Source: Timema cristinae (Eukaryota > Arthropoda > Insecta > Phasmatodea > Timematidae). From it: 64,000 nt of DNA. How positions within the stretch are numbered: position 1 is the stretch's first letter; each line of letters opens with the position of its first letter. This document shows positions 20,740-31,986 of this stretch, piece by piece. The notes beneath the pieces were generated by a model, which worked only from the letters and a program-made list of their open reading frames with translations, was not told the origin of the DNA and searched no databases. The stretch lies in the NCBI GenBank assembly GCA_039000515.1, contig JBCFYV010000100.1:35303524-35367523 (forward strand), given 5' to 3'. The translations under genes and the position numbers were made by a program.

Positions 20740-21165
20740 TGTTTCATTGGCCCTACAATATTGTTGATCAATTTACTCATTAATATATGTTTAACTTATC
20801 CTCACTGTGTTTTCTTTACAAGTGGATTAGTCTTATTTTGTAAAAAAAAAAAAAGTAGGGTAGTAACGGAGTACCAAAGCTAGATTAGTGGAATTTTCTC
20901 AGCCAGTGAGATGACGTGACCGTTTAGTGACGTATTGCTACTAATTTGTGTCGGGGAAATATACTTAGTGATAACTAGAGGATACATGCTTTTGTGAAAA
21001 AATGTGGTGTGTAATTATGCTTATTAAAATACATGCTATTATTCATCAAAGAGCACCTTAAGAAACGCGAGAGAATTGTAGTATTATCTTCGATTGAATA
21101 CAATAATATAAGGTAAATAATTTTTTAAAAAAAAAGCTACAAACGGACACAACTAACAGTTAAAT
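20740..21165. other. AT-rich stretch, no gene seen
   Basis: Nothing supported. Confidence 0.4.
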
Positions 21166-21420
21166 GATTTATATCGGTGGTCACGATGTCCAAGGCGTTA
21201 ACCACGTATGGTCAAGTTTACTGTCAACAGGGTGGTCAAGGTTCACATCTCTTCCAGCTGTTATTAGTGGAGTTTCCCCCCTAAATGGCTTTACAAGCTC
21301 ATTCCTTGCAGATGCAACTACGTTTATTTTAAATTCGCCAATTTGATAAAGACACTGGATCATGGGTATCGAGCCTGACACCCTTGGCTTAGCGCGCCAA
21401 TGTTCTGCCACAGAGTTGAC
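21165..21420. repeat. Possible decayed tRNA-like sequences
   Basis: On the + strand, TCGGTGGTCACGATGTCCAA with GGCGTTAACCAC and a downstream GGTTCACATCTC resembles an A3 head. On the minus strand near 21415-21355, TGGCAGAACATTGG and GGCTCGATACCC resemble weak A and B boxes. No SINE tail was found. Confidence 0.25.
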
Positions 21421-23245
21421 TAGAATGCGTCCATTGCTCAGGATTATTCCTCCCTCATATAGCTCACGTCCATCACAGACTCTGCCTTAAGCTATAAATG
21501 AATAATGTCCTCCATCAAGGAATGAGTCTTGGATAGCTCACTGGTAGTGGTATGGCTGTATGAATGTAGTTCTATGGCCTTCTATAGCTGTCAGAGCCTT
21601 ACCATTCTCTCCAGCAATCCTACTATAGTTTAGTTTTTTCAAAACTTTTTACTGACTATTATTTTACGTAATTTAACAGGGAAAACATTCCCCCATCATT
21701 GGTACTAAGACACCCCCAATCTTTTATGCAAACGAACCCAAGAGTGGAGAATAAGGGCTGGGGAGGATAGCCCGTCATACCAACATAGTCCATGATACCA
21801 ACTATTGGCATCCAAAATGCGTTGAACTCCATATCACCATGATATAATTTGTCTTTAAACAATAAAACTAAGATGCCGCTTCAGTGGCCTGTAACATTAG
21901 CAATAATAGCTAATGCTACATTCGTTCTACCAGCCCCAAAATTCAATGATCATAGACATCCTGTAATTCCATAAATGTACAAAACTTTCTATGTCTACAA
22001 TATGTGTTTTACATACTCATTGTATCATCTGGCTTAGCACGAGTCCCATGACCAACCTGATCACACCAAAGTTAATGATGAAGAGAAGACAGTCAAGCGA
22101 TGAACGATTTTACAACAAGATATTTAAATAGGAAGATCCAGAAATGCGCTGATTGGCCCTGCCGGCCGACAAATGGATCACTCACAATCTTGAACTGCCT
22201 ACCCGCCAGGTGTCCGGTCTACGTGACTTGGTGAACGTTCCATGTTTTAACAGCCAACTCACCAGTTGTACGGCCCACGTGACCTGGGAATGTGCCCTGG
22301 TATGGACAATTATACCTGACACTTCCACGAGAAGTCCTGGTCTGTACTTGGACATAACCGCTCCAGGATGGCAATAATTAAACTCTATTTATTTTATTAA
22401 ACATTTAGAATTTAAACGAACTTTAAACGGATTTGGTGTTTGAAATCTTTGTTAATAATGGGATTATAATCGTTCATTGTAGGCTTAGTAAGTTCTCATT
22501 AGAAGATTTATTTTTGAAAGTAGACTTGTTTTATGAAATACTTAATGTTTCTCTTTGTAATTTTTGTAATGTTAAATAGGTAGCCAGCCACTTTATGATT
22601 CTTTTTCTAGCGTGGAATATTTAGTTTAAATATAAATTGTTGTTGCCCTTGTGGTTACCAATAATTGTTTGAACTTAAACATTTGATAATATTTCTTTTA
22701 TAGGTAATATTTTATAGACGTATTTTCTTTAAAGAAATTATTAAAGTAATTAATTTTGGTTGGTTTATAAGTTATAACTTTAACATTTTACCGATTCGTT
22801 TAGTGAGAAATAACTAGTATTATATTGTAGTATTGCTTTGGTTTCTATTATAATGTTAAATATTAACAAGTCTGAATCTTCTCGATTACTTCAAAAGTTG
22901 TGGAAGTAATAGTCCCACAGAAGTTTAAGTTATGTTGGGAAGTCAAACCTTTGTGCATTTTACAAATATCAGAATTGATATGTTAATTTACTTTGAGATT
23001 GTGAAATATATTCTCAAATGTACTGCGCAAGCGCAGTCTCTGCCATATTTATGTTTTTCAACATTATTCAGTTTGCCTTGTGAGGCCATTTATTATTATT
23101 TACCTCTTTGATTTTCCTTGTAAAAAAATTCATATTTTCTTAAACTTGCAAATGTTCCTATTTTTTGTCATAATAAATTCCTTATAGTTTCCGTCCACCC
23201 TCTTTCAGGCTATTGTGGCCTCTAGTTATTAGAAGTGGAGGTGGA
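21420..23245. other. Long stretch without recognised features
   Basis: This is one of the larger blocks free of the window's SINEs. Short frames at 21659-21862 (minus) and 22153-22377 (plus) have no recognisable domain and no clear splice sites. The block could be unique intron, or a repeat family present only once here. Confidence 0.35.
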
Positions 23246-23251
23246 GAACAG

Positions 23252-23503
23252 CACAGGCCGAGTGGCATAGGGCGTCACTCTCGTGTTATAGTGGCCTGCC
23301 GATGACGGAGAGATCAGGAATCGAATCCTTGTCGGATCTACTGAGGGTGTTTTTCCTAAATAGTTTCCCACTCTTCTTTCACTCTAAAGTTTATATTACC
23401 TATTATATACTTTATTCCTCATCTCTACCACACTAGACTAATTAGCTATAATAATATTAATTATAATAATAATAGCCTGAACAGGTAGTAAGACGTGGTG
23501 CTA
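23252..23503 (+). mobile_element. tRNA-derived SINE, type A3
   Basis: The head ACAGGCCGAGTGGCATAGGG has a B box (GGAATCGAATCC) and A3 body. Tail A is expanded by an internal TAATAATAATAG stretch before CCTGAACAGGTAGTAAGAC. Confidence 0.8.
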
Positions 23504-23527
23504 AATTAACTAGATTCTAGATTAGCA

Positions 23528-23776
23528 ACCCGCTTCGATGGTCGCATGGTCTAGGGTGCTACTCTCGCAGTGGACTAGACTGCCTATGACGGGGAGATTG
23601 AGGTTAAAATCTCGGTCGGGTGTACTGGGGTTTTTTGTTCCAAAATTGTTTTACACTCTCCCTTGAAAATGCGAATTCTTTTCCTATAAATATAATCCTC
23701 ATTATCCCTAAAATCATTAGCATAGTTAGTACATAGGCGTATAACCCGAGCGTATAATTAGACTTGATGCTAAACA
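23528..23776 (+). mobile_element. tRNA-derived SINE, type A3
   Basis: Head CCCGCTTCGATGGTCGCATG, B-box region GAGGTTAAAATCTCGG, body, and a decayed tail A (ATAACCCGAGCGTATAATTA). It lies just downstream of another A3 copy in the same orientation. Confidence 0.8.
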
Positions 23777-23779
23777 AAA

Positions 23780-24330
23780 TTGAATTAACATGCCTTTCCT
23801 CTGTCCGTAACCTTATAGCAGAGATTTTTTCTTTTTCACAAGCATTCATTGAATTAGAAACTTCTCTATTTTTACCATTCCACATGTTAATAGTTTGGCT
23901 GACCTGGCAAGGTGACGTCGTAGGTCCGAGCAGTTAAGAGGATATCCGAAGATTTACTGTTATAAAATCTAGCTCTACTTCCTTTTTGCCCTGAACAAAA
24001 AGGAGACCGTCTTTTTATCGCTATTTTGCTTTCATTAGCAAAAAAAAAAAAACTCTTCTCTTAAACCTTTTACTTCTATGGACATAAGATAAAATGTAAA
24101 AGAATTTTTGACTTAAAGAACTTTTAAATTGGTTGGTGAATACATTTTGAACAAAAATTTAGCGAAGATAACATCCGAACATTTTCTAAAAATTCCCTAA
24201 AAATTTGGTTGTTTTAGATTTATAGATGTGTCCAAATGGTTAATATAGATTATTACATTAGTAATAAAAACAATATTTGTTACATTTTCCATACAGAGGC
24301 CTTGACACACGACTTAAAAGCTGACCTAAC
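23780..24330. other. AT-rich stretch, no gene seen
   Basis: Nothing supported. GACCTGGCAAGGTGACGTCG near 23901 weakly recalls an A1 head. Confidence 0.3.
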
Positions 24331-24334
24331 ATAG

Positions 24335-24470
24335 TACAACACACACTATGCAATTCAAATGTGGGTACATTTTCTCTTAACTCTACCTCACTTGTTCTTA
24401 CCATATTTGTTTGAATGAATGCAGGTATCTTGGACAGGTCGTAACACCCAGTGTAAAATAAAATAAAATA
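24335..24470 (+). mobile_element. Decayed SINE 3' half, A3-like
   Basis: CAAATGTGGGTACATTTTCT followed by CTCTACCTCA matches the A3 body. The end reads CGTAACACCCAGTG and then AAAATA repeats. Confidence 0.35.
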
Positions 24471-24499
24471 AGAATACCAAAGGTAAGATTATTTGTTTA

Positions 24500-24780
24500 T
24501 TATTATTATTATTAGCACCGCGTCTTACTACCCGTTCGGGTTATACGCACTTACGCTAATGTGTAATGGTATGGTGATTGTGAGATGAAATGAATGACCT
24601 ACAGTTTAACGTGGAATCCGAACCACGGTGGAGACTTGGCATTCCTCACATTCACAAGATGTCTTGTCAGAGGTGAAGGAAGGGTTTGGTAATCAGATAA
24701 ATATTTGCCGGGACCAAGGATTGAACCCCGGCCGCCAGCATAGAAGTCTGACACCTTACCCCTAGACCACCAGGTCACCT
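24500..24780 (-). mobile_element. tRNA-derived SINE, type A1, full length, 12-bp TSD
   Basis: Complete from ATT repeats through tail A to the head end (CTAGACCACCAGGTCACC). ATTATTTGTTTA flanks both sides (24488-24499 and 24781-24792). Confidence 0.93.
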
Positions 24781-24847
24781 ATTATTTGTTTAAACTGTAA
24801 TGAAACTAAACAAAACACTCTACAGTTGTCGTGTGACAATAGCTCGG

Positions 24848-24850
<3 letters not shown>

Positions 24851-24886
<36 letters not shown>

Positions 24887-25164
24887 GCACCACGTCTTAC
24901 TACCCGTTCGGGTTATACGCACTTACGCTCATGTGTAATGGTAGGGTGATTGTGAGATGAAATGGAGGACCTACATTTTAACGTGGAGTCCGAACCACGG
25001 TGGAGGTCTGGCATTCCACACATTCACAAGATGTGATTAACACACGTCTTGTCAGAGGTGAATGAAGGGTTTGGAAATCAGATAAATCTGTGCCGGGACC
25101 GAGGATTGAACCCCGGACCCCCAGCACAGAAGTCTGACACCTTACCCCTAGACCACCAGGTCAC
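24851..25164 (-). mobile_element. tRNA-derived SINE, type A1, full length
   Basis: A long (ATT)n tract leads into tail A with one change (CACCACGTCTTACTACCCGT). The body carries the longer variant with GTGATTAACACACGTCTTGT. GGTCA occurs on both sides as a possible short TSD. Confidence 0.9.
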
Positions 25165-25169
25165 CCTAG

Positions 25170-25530
25170 GTCAATATTAATCAACAATAATATCCTTAGT
25201 AAATATGACTTTTTTCTTGCAAACAGACAACCATTTTTATTTTCCCCTTTATGGCCACCTTCGGAATCTATTATGGTGTGTTGACTAGTCAAATGGTGAT
25301 CAATGGAAACACTTCATTCACGAGAAGTTCAATGGAAATAGATTATAAAGATGTATAATCACGCAAATCCTGTGATGTTTAATAATCCATATTGACCTAA
25401 AGTCTGATTTTCATTGAGAGGCCGTTATTTTAAAATTGAAAACTCACATCCTATTGTATTTATATTTAATCCATTTAATGAGAAATTATAGAGTAATCCA
25501 TAACTGTTTTAGATTAACTTTAAATCATCA
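25170..25530. other. AT-rich stretch, no gene seen
   Basis: Nothing supported. Confidence 0.4.
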
Positions 25531-25535
25531 TCTTC

Positions 25536-25677
25536 TTGGTCGAATGGTCTAACTCACAGTTAGGTGGTCACTTTCACGTTAGATGGGCCCGTAGATGACA
25601 GGGAGAGTAAGGTTCGAATACTTGTCAGATATACTGAAGGTGGGGTTTTCTAAATGGTTTCCCACTCAACCATCAAT
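25536..25677 (+). mobile_element. tRNA-derived SINE, type A3, 3' lost
   Basis: The head TTGGTCGAATGGTCTAACTC, B-box AGGTTCGAATACTTG and early body (AAATGGTTTCCCACTCAACC) are present. The copy stops shortly before the 76-bp minisatellite. Confidence 0.7.
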
Positions 25678-25705
25678 CTAAATATTGTAGATGATGTAAA
25701 GTGCC

Positions 25706-26525
25706 TCATCCACACTCTCACCGAGACGACCTGGACGAGACATTCGGCGAGATTGTACGAGCCTAGTGAGGATGAGAGTTACTCTCTAGGCTCTCACCGA
25801 GACGACCCGGACGAGACATTCGGTGAGATTGTGCGAGCCTAGTGAGGATGAGAGTTACTCTCTAGGCTCTCACCGAGACGACCCGGACGAGACATTCGGT
25901 GAGATTGTGCGAGCCTAGTGAGGATGAGCGTTACTCTCTAGGCTCTCACCGAGACGACCGGACGAGACATTCGGTGAGATTGTGCGAGCCTAGTGAGGAT
26001 GAGAGTTTCTCTCTACTACACTTTCGCCGAGACGACCCGGACGAGACATTCGGTGAGACTGTACGAGCCTACAGTAGCCCCATGGCTTCTTTGGTGCTGA
26101 CTGACAGCTCACAGCTGACAGCTAAAAGCTTTGAAAAGTTACCAGACCAAATTATGTATCCCTACCCGAACCAGATTATCTGCAAAAACATGTGTTAATC
26201 AGCTGTCACTTCTGATGATCAAAATGTAGGTATATACCTAAATGTTGACTGTCAGAAGTCAGCTGTGAGCTGTCAGTCAGCACCAAAGAAGCCATGGGGC
26301 TACTGTAGTGAGGATGAGAGCTACTCTCTACACTCTCGCCGAGACGACCCGGACGAGACATTCGGCGAGACTGTACGAGCCGAGTGAGGATGAGAGTTTC
26401 TCTCTACTACACTTTCACCGAGACGACTCGGATGAGACATTCGGTGATATTGTACGAGCCTAGTGAGGATGAGAGCTACTCTCTACACTTTTGCCGAGAC
26501 GACCCGGACGAGTCAATCGGCGTCG
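25706..26525 (+). repeat. 76-bp minisatellite, about 9 units, interrupted by a MITE
   Basis: Each unit contains CACCGAGACGACCCGGACGA followed by GACATTCGGTGAGATTGTGC and GAGCCTAGTGAGGATGAGAG. Successive CACCGAGACGACC sites at 25719, 25795, 25871 and 25947 give an exact 76-bp period, and later units are 76-78. A Tc1/mariner-like MITE splits the array at 26072-26305. The array is GC-rich compared with its surroundings. Open frames through it are repeat artefacts. Confidence 0.92.
26072..26305. mobile_element. Tc1/mariner-type MITE, 234 bp, perfect TIRs
   Basis: Terminal inverted repeats of 48 bp are identical; the outer end is CAGTAGCCCCATGGCTTCTT. A TA dinucleotide lies on each side (26070-26071 and 26306-26307). 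Removing the element and one TA restores the minisatellite unit GAGCCTAGTGAGG, so the insertion point is certain. The interior has no coding capacity. TA duplication and a CAGT terminus are typical of the Tc1/mariner superfamily; the identical arms suggest a young insertion. Confidence 0.92.
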
Positions 26526-26529
26526 TGCA

Positions 26530-27075
26530 GTCGTTATTTTGATGTGTATGATGGATGTCGAACTTGCTATATAACATCAACTTACGCGAACCTCCACATC
26601 GTTCAATCTCAACTTATCTTAGAACCGATGTTTCAATATCGAATTAAACCACTGGTTAACTAAGCTGAGGTTTCATATAACCCCGAGTTAAAACTTCCGG
26701 TTAACGTAGTTTACTGTTTGAATGGCTTTCTCTGTGGAGTTTAGTTGACTTAGGAGTTAATTTGTTGGATGCAGAGGTTGGCAGTATATTTTTACTCAAA
26801 TGTCACTTAAACAAAAATGTATGTTAGTGGAAATGGGAATAAATGAATGTTGAAATGCGTTAATATTTAATATCTAATTTAATTTTAAATACATTTGCGA
26901 GTCTTTCGCATGTTTCAGACAAATTTTAATAATATATTATATACTAATATTCCCTCCAAAAACTATTACATTATTTTTAAATCTACTTAATAGGTTTAAT
27001 TGTTTATTTTTTCCTGCTTAAGAATAAACTAGTGTTTAAATTAGGGGTGGAGGGTGCGAAAAAACAAGTACATAT
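26530..27075. other. Unique stretch, no gene seen
   Basis: AT-rich after about 26780. No supported exon. Confidence 0.4.
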
Positions 27076-27078
27076 AAA

Positions 27079-27162
27079 GGCAGGTTTACACGCTACGATA
27101 AATGCTAGCAATTTATCGTTACGATCGAATTGTTACGATTTATCGTTGCGTGTAAACTTGCC
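27079..27162. mobile_element. Short inverted-repeat element, 84 bp
   Basis: Terminal arms of 25 bases (GGCAGGTTTACACGCTACGA... against the inverted GGCAAGTTTACACGCAACGA...) differ at two positions. Further internal self-complementarity follows (ATTTATCGTTACGA). The shape suggests a very small MITE. No TSD was established. Confidence 0.5.
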
Positions 27163-27169
27163 CTAAGGT

Positions 27170-27700
27170 ACCTTTTTATATGAATTGGTAAATAAATAAT
27201 AATATAACGTCATCCTTCTACTCAGAAGGATATTTAGAATCGATTTAAGCTTAAACCAAAATTAATATAATTATTTTTTATAATAAACAATTATATCAAA
27301 ACTCACCTAAGTCACGGGGTATTGCCATATCGCTGAGCGGGATCTTAATATTTCAAGAAAAACGTGTTAATAATGCTTGAAATATTAGGTTTTGACAGTT
27401 TGGAATAGTTTATGATAATAAAAAGGATTTCTAATTGAAAATTATAATACTTTAATAACCCGATAATTCCCGTTTAACTTAAACCTAGATATTTCAAATA
27501 AAATTTAGAACATCAGTTTAATATCTACGTTTCTATATGGTTTTGATGAGTTGTTTAAATGTTGCAAACACAAATAGGTTTTCGAATAATTATAATATGA
27601 GTAAGGTATCATTTTATTCTCCGTATCCTTGCGAGGGAAATTATTGTGTACAATAATTTATTACTTGCTAATTTGTATAAATAAAAGTGGCTTATATACA
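27170..27700. other. AT-rich stretch, no gene seen
   Basis: Nothing supported. Confidence 0.4.
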
Positions 27701-27715
27701 CAGAATTACAAGTTA

Positions 27716-28390
27716 CCACAGCGGTTTGTGAATGTTTTTTTCAACGACTGGGTTCAGGTTTTAAGTGAAACTTTAACAAGTGTAGGCTATGTAATACAAC
27801 TGGAACTTGGCCTTTATGAAGCGTTAGAAAAAGGAATAAAAAATTCTAGTAAAATTTGTTTTTCTACTGAATCATTATTTTATGTGTTAGTGATGATTTG
27901 TTTAAACCACTAGGCCTACTTTATTTATTTTTAAATAAGCACCAGATGGGTGTGAAAAATTTTTCCTCAATATCTGGGTTCAGTTTTCAAGTGAAACTTT
28001 AATTATGATACCACAGTATAGCTATTTAATATGCCTAAGCCATCATGGAAAACATTGTCAATTCTGTACCAAAACTATTACACTAATAAGTAGGCCCCTA
28101 GAGTAAAATTAGTACAGAAAAAAGGGAAATATTTTACACTACAGAGCATAGGCGTGACAATTAGTTGCAAGAAAGTCCTACATAGCAACTAAGATTTTAG
28201 TTTTTAAACACTAGTCTACCACAGCTGTGCGTGAATAATTTTTTCTCAACGAATAGGTTCATGGTTCAAGTGAAACTTCAATAACTGTAAGTTAAGGGAC
28301 AAATATGCCTAGATCTTTGCTCGAAAAAGGAATTAAAAATGCGAGTAAAAGTTGTTTTTCCACATAACTATACAATTTTTAAATAAATAA
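27716..28390 (+). repeat. Three diverged direct repeats, spacing 224 and 277 bp
   Basis: The related segment starts near 27716, 27940 and 28217. Each has a TGTGAA...TTTTTC(T)CAA...TGGGTTCA(G)...CAAGTGAAACTT core. Copies 1 and 3 also share AAAAAGGAAT(A)AAAAAT and TTGTTTTTC further on. The 94-codon frame at 27629-27913 covers only copy 1 and is not conserved as an open frame in the others. Confidence 0.5.
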
Positions 28391-28399
28391 AGCCTTGTA

Positions 28400-29090
28400 A
28401 AGGACCATTTTTCAATTGATATGACAGGCTGCCAAAATATAGGCTAGGCCTTCTTATATTCCTTTGGCGAAACTATTCAATCATCAAATAATATTGCATT
28501 ATTGGTTTAATACTAACGATTACCATAAGTCTATATATTTTTCATTTATTCATTTTATAACTCTAATAGCTAGGCTCTCATTTGTTATCTTTCAAAACTA
28601 TCTTAAATAATCTCTCGCAAATCAGGGGCAATAGTTTTCGTAAGTCTAAAACTATTTTTTTTATCTAGCTCAACAAAATCACATTGGAACTAAATCCAAC
28701 AACACACATTGGAATGTTTTGAACAGTCAGCTGACAGAGTGGTGGCCATGTTGTTCTCTACGGTAATTAACTTGAGGTTTACTCACTAACTTTCACACAT
28801 TCTTCGAGTCAATGAAATCTGAAGCTTAAGCTCAGGTTATGTGCTAATTTAACATTGAAACGGGTAATAAACATTTTAAGCTGAGGTTATAATTTAATCT
28901 CGACAAAACCCCAGACATTGACCCTTAGTGGTACATATGTTTCGGTTCACACAAAATGGGCTCGCCTTGGTATAATTCCAAGAATTGGATTGTTTTATCA
29001 TTTTTTCCAGTCACTCATGTTTCGCAAAATAATTTACTAAGCCAAAAATTAAAAGAAATCAAAGTTAAAATTAACAAAAATTAAATAAAT
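28400..29090. other. AT-rich stretch, no gene seen
   Basis: Nothing supported. Confidence 0.4.
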
Positions 29091-29094
29091 TAAA

Positions 29095-29300
29095 TCCGAT
29101 GACGCACCAAGTGTCAACATTCCGGATTCTGACTTCGCGTTGACTGGACGAGAGTGTGGCGGTACTCGCGTCTCGCGCCCTTTGACACGGACACAAAAGA
29201 CCGACACGGACCCGTGAGAAGACGTGGCGAGGAAAGGCGAGGCGAGGTGAGGTAAGGTAAGAGCATCGACTTATTGCACTCGGGTTTCCTCGGGTCATCT
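29095..29300. promoter_or_regulatory. CpG-rich islet, candidate regulatory region
   Basis: High CpG density (ACTCGCGTCTCGCGCCC, ACACGGACCCG) and GGCGAGG repeats, sharply bounded by AT-rich DNA. A minus-strand 75-codon frame crosses it without recognisable domains. No TATA or Initiator element can be assigned with confidence. Confidence 0.25.
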
Positions 29301-29309
29301 CGGTGAGTG

Positions 29310-29410
29310 TGTGGATGAAGTATAACCGTCTTCCTTCCTCACCTCTACCTCATTAGAGTAAAAATATATGCGTACACCCTAAACAAGTAAAACGCACTGA
29401 TTTTTTTTAA
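29310..29410 (+). mobile_element. SINE 3' end fragment, A3-like
   Basis: CTCACCTCTACCTCATTAGA then GTAAAACGCACTG corresponds to the A3 distal body and a decayed tail A. Confidence 0.45.
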
Positions 29411-29514
29411 ATACCAGTAGAATGATAATCAATTTTGTAAAAAAAGGAAGTTTAAATTATTGTATTTTCTAAAATGCTTTTTCTTTGAAAATTGGATTTT
29501 ACAACCAAAACTTC

Positions 29515-29710
29515 CTTTGCTCACCGCTCGCAACGAGCCCACGAGTTACCGGCTGGGACACTGGTCAACTTGTTATTTTCTTTCTGCCCCCCCCCCCCCC
29601 CCCAGTGCCTCTGTAATGCATAGCTCCCACTTTGCCCCGTCTAGCGTCAGCTCCATCTGTTGTTCCTCAGATACCAACTTCGGTTCTACCACAAGCGGTA
29701 TTTGATCAAG
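29515..29710. other. GC-rich patch with C17 run
   Basis: Seventeen C at 29587-29603, set in a patch with several CpGs. The 81-codon + frame through it has low-complexity Pro/Ser content and is not called. Confidence 0.3.
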
Positions 29711-29861
29711 TCGCTAAAACATCATTAGAGCACTCGGGGCTCATTAAGGATGGGCGTAACTTTGTTGTTTCAACAGAACCTCCGCTTAAATAGAGAGGGG
29801 GAAGCCTAAATGGAGGATAGAAGTTGTATTAGAATTAAAAGATTCAATATCAAGGACTTGC

Positions 29862-30139
29862 TGTTATTATTATTATTATTATTTATTATTATTATTATTA
29901 TTATTATCATCAGCAGCAGCACCGCTTCTTACTACCCGTTCGGTGTATACTCACGTTAATGTGTAATGGTAGGGTGATTGTGAGATGAAATGAAGAACCT
30001 ACAGTTTAACGTGGGATCCGAACCACGGTGAAGGCCAGGCATTCCACACATTCACAATTTGTGATTAATACACGTCTTGTCAGAGGTGAAGAAAGGGTTT
30101 GGTAATAAGATAAATCCGTGCCCGAACCGAGGATTGAAC
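29862..30139 (-). mobile_element. tRNA-derived SINE, type A1, 5' truncated
   Basis: Long ATT repeat with CATCAGCAGCAG interruptions, tail A (CCGCTTCTTACTACCCGTTC) and body. It stops in the B-box region (GGATTGAACC). Confidence 0.85.
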
Positions 30140-30194
30140 CAAGAACTAATTAATTGTAGCTTGTCACACATTCTATTATGATCGGTTTTTTTTT

Positions 30195-30405
30195 GTCACC
30201 GCGTCTTACTACTCGTTAATGTTATACAAATATGTACTAATTAAGCTAATGTTTAAGGATTAGGGAAGTTAAATTTAGAGAAAGTGTACCCACATTTGCT
30301 TTGGAAGGAGATTGGAAAAAATTTAAGAAAACACCTCAATACACCAGATCAGGATTCGAACCTCGATTCTCCCGTCATCCGACCAGATAATACAACACGG
30401 TGCAC
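30195..30405 (-). mobile_element. Degraded SINE, A2/A3-like
   Basis: Tail A (CACCGCGTCTTACTACTCGT), body (GTACCCACATTTGC) and B-box (GGATTCGAACCTCG on the + strand) are recognisable. The head beyond the anticodon region is lost. Confidence 0.65.
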
Positions 30406-30495
30406 AAACAAACTTTTAATTCCTTTAATTGTATTACTTTTAAATAAAAATAACTTATTTTCTAAAATATTAATTTTACCAAACATCTGGTAAAC

Positions 30496-30705
30496 ATTAC
30501 CAAACCCTTCCTTCACCTCTGACAAGACATCTTGTGAATGTGGGGAATGCCAGGCCTTCACCGTGGTTCGGATTCCACGTTAAACTGTAGGTCCTCCATT
30601 TCATCTCACAATCACCCTACCATTACACATTAGCGTGAGTGCATATAACCCGAACGGGTAGTAAGACGCGGTGCCAATAATAATAATAATAATAATAATT
30701 CCCAC
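30496..30705 (+). mobile_element. tRNA-derived SINE, type A1, 5' truncated
   Basis: It starts in the body at ACATTACCAAACCCTTCCTT and continues intact through tail A (AACCCGAACGGGTAGTAAGA) and ATA repeats. Confidence 0.85.
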
Positions 30706-30719
30706 GTTGTAGTCTCTTT

Positions 30720-31055
30720 TTTATTTGATCATTGAAAATGACTGCTTGTGAGCAATAAAGCAATATGTAAAACCATTTAAAAAACATAGAGCAGAAGTTC
30801 TGTGCACTTGGCTTAGTAAAAACATTTAAAAAAATGGAATACCGTAAACTATCTGTAAAACATTTAATAATATAAAAAATAACTTTATCATATTATGTTG
30901 ATTGTCAGCAGCTGGCGACATTAAAAAAATACATGATCAATATAATAAACAAAAAAAAAACATCATTCATTACTATCAATCAGGAAAATTTTACAAATAT
31001 TGACTTAAGCACCTGTAAAGTCAGGGAATTTTTTTAAATAACTTTAGTTGCCACT
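30720..31055. other. AT-rich stretch, no gene seen
   Basis: Nothing supported. Confidence 0.4.
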
Positions 31056-31059
31056 ATTT

Positions 31060-31256
31060 AACTAATTTAATGGGGTAGGAATGAGGAAGGAAACATTTTA
31101 AAGGTAATATACCGACATTTGTGTGAAACCATTTAGGGGAAACCTCTTTCATCAGACCCAACCGGAATTCTAACCGACCCATCCGGCATTCTAACCTCGA
31201 GCTCCCTGTCGTAAGCAGGTCAGTGAAGCCAAAGCTATTCGGCCACTGAAGCGAGC
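31060..31256 (-). mobile_element. tRNA-derived SINE, type A3, tail lost
   Basis: The head (CTATTCGGCCACTGAAGCGA on the + strand) and body are clear. A short segment (CCAACCGGAATTCTAACC and CATCCGGCATTCTAACC) is duplicated around the B-box region. Tail A is missing. Confidence 0.7.
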
Positions 31257-31259
31257 GAG

Positions 31260-31953
31260 TAGTTTGCAAATAATGGTTTTGTCTGTTAAATATGTTTCTC
31301 TTCATTTTTTGTGTTCATAGAATACAAACTTTTTTTTATATACGGAGTCAAACTTTGTTACCATGGTTATAATGAAATGAAACTCCCTTTTATAAATATA
31401 TCTCGAATTCTGTTTACTGCCCGACTTCATGGAAGAGGAGATATTTAACATCACATTACTTATTATGTCTTTAGTTACGTATGACGGCTTGACATAGTAG
31501 ACTGCGAGACTAATGGACCAGTAAACACAACTTTATTGATGAATTGCTCAAATCAGAGAGACATTATATTTTGTACTCTCACTTCGTAAAAAACACACAC
31601 AAAAAGTTAGTTTATCAAGCATATACGAACAGGAAAACCTCACTAACCCATCACTAGTAGGTGCAGGCGTAGTTTGAGCTTTCCCGAATAGTATTCACGT
31701 TGATTGTAATGATTTTAAAACATAAGACTCGTCCCAAAAGCGAGTCGGAGCTCAGTTTCTATATTTAAAAAAAAAACAGCTTACGGTCATGAACAACAGA
31801 TTATAGGCTAGATTTCTCGTTTGGAGAAGGAATTTTTAATATTTCAGTAAGTTAACTTCTAAAAGATTTAACCAAAAACTTTAATTATTCATTAAATGAA
31901 CGTAGGTGTTGTAAAATGTAAATATAATTAATTGTTTTTATTTTAGCCATCTG

Positions 31954-31986
<33 letters not shown>

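Noticed and set aside
25654..26198. Frames of 62 and 99 codons in the 76-bp array
   Set aside because: The unit length is not a multiple of three, so the frame shifts every unit. The reading is a repeat artefact that also crosses a MITE.
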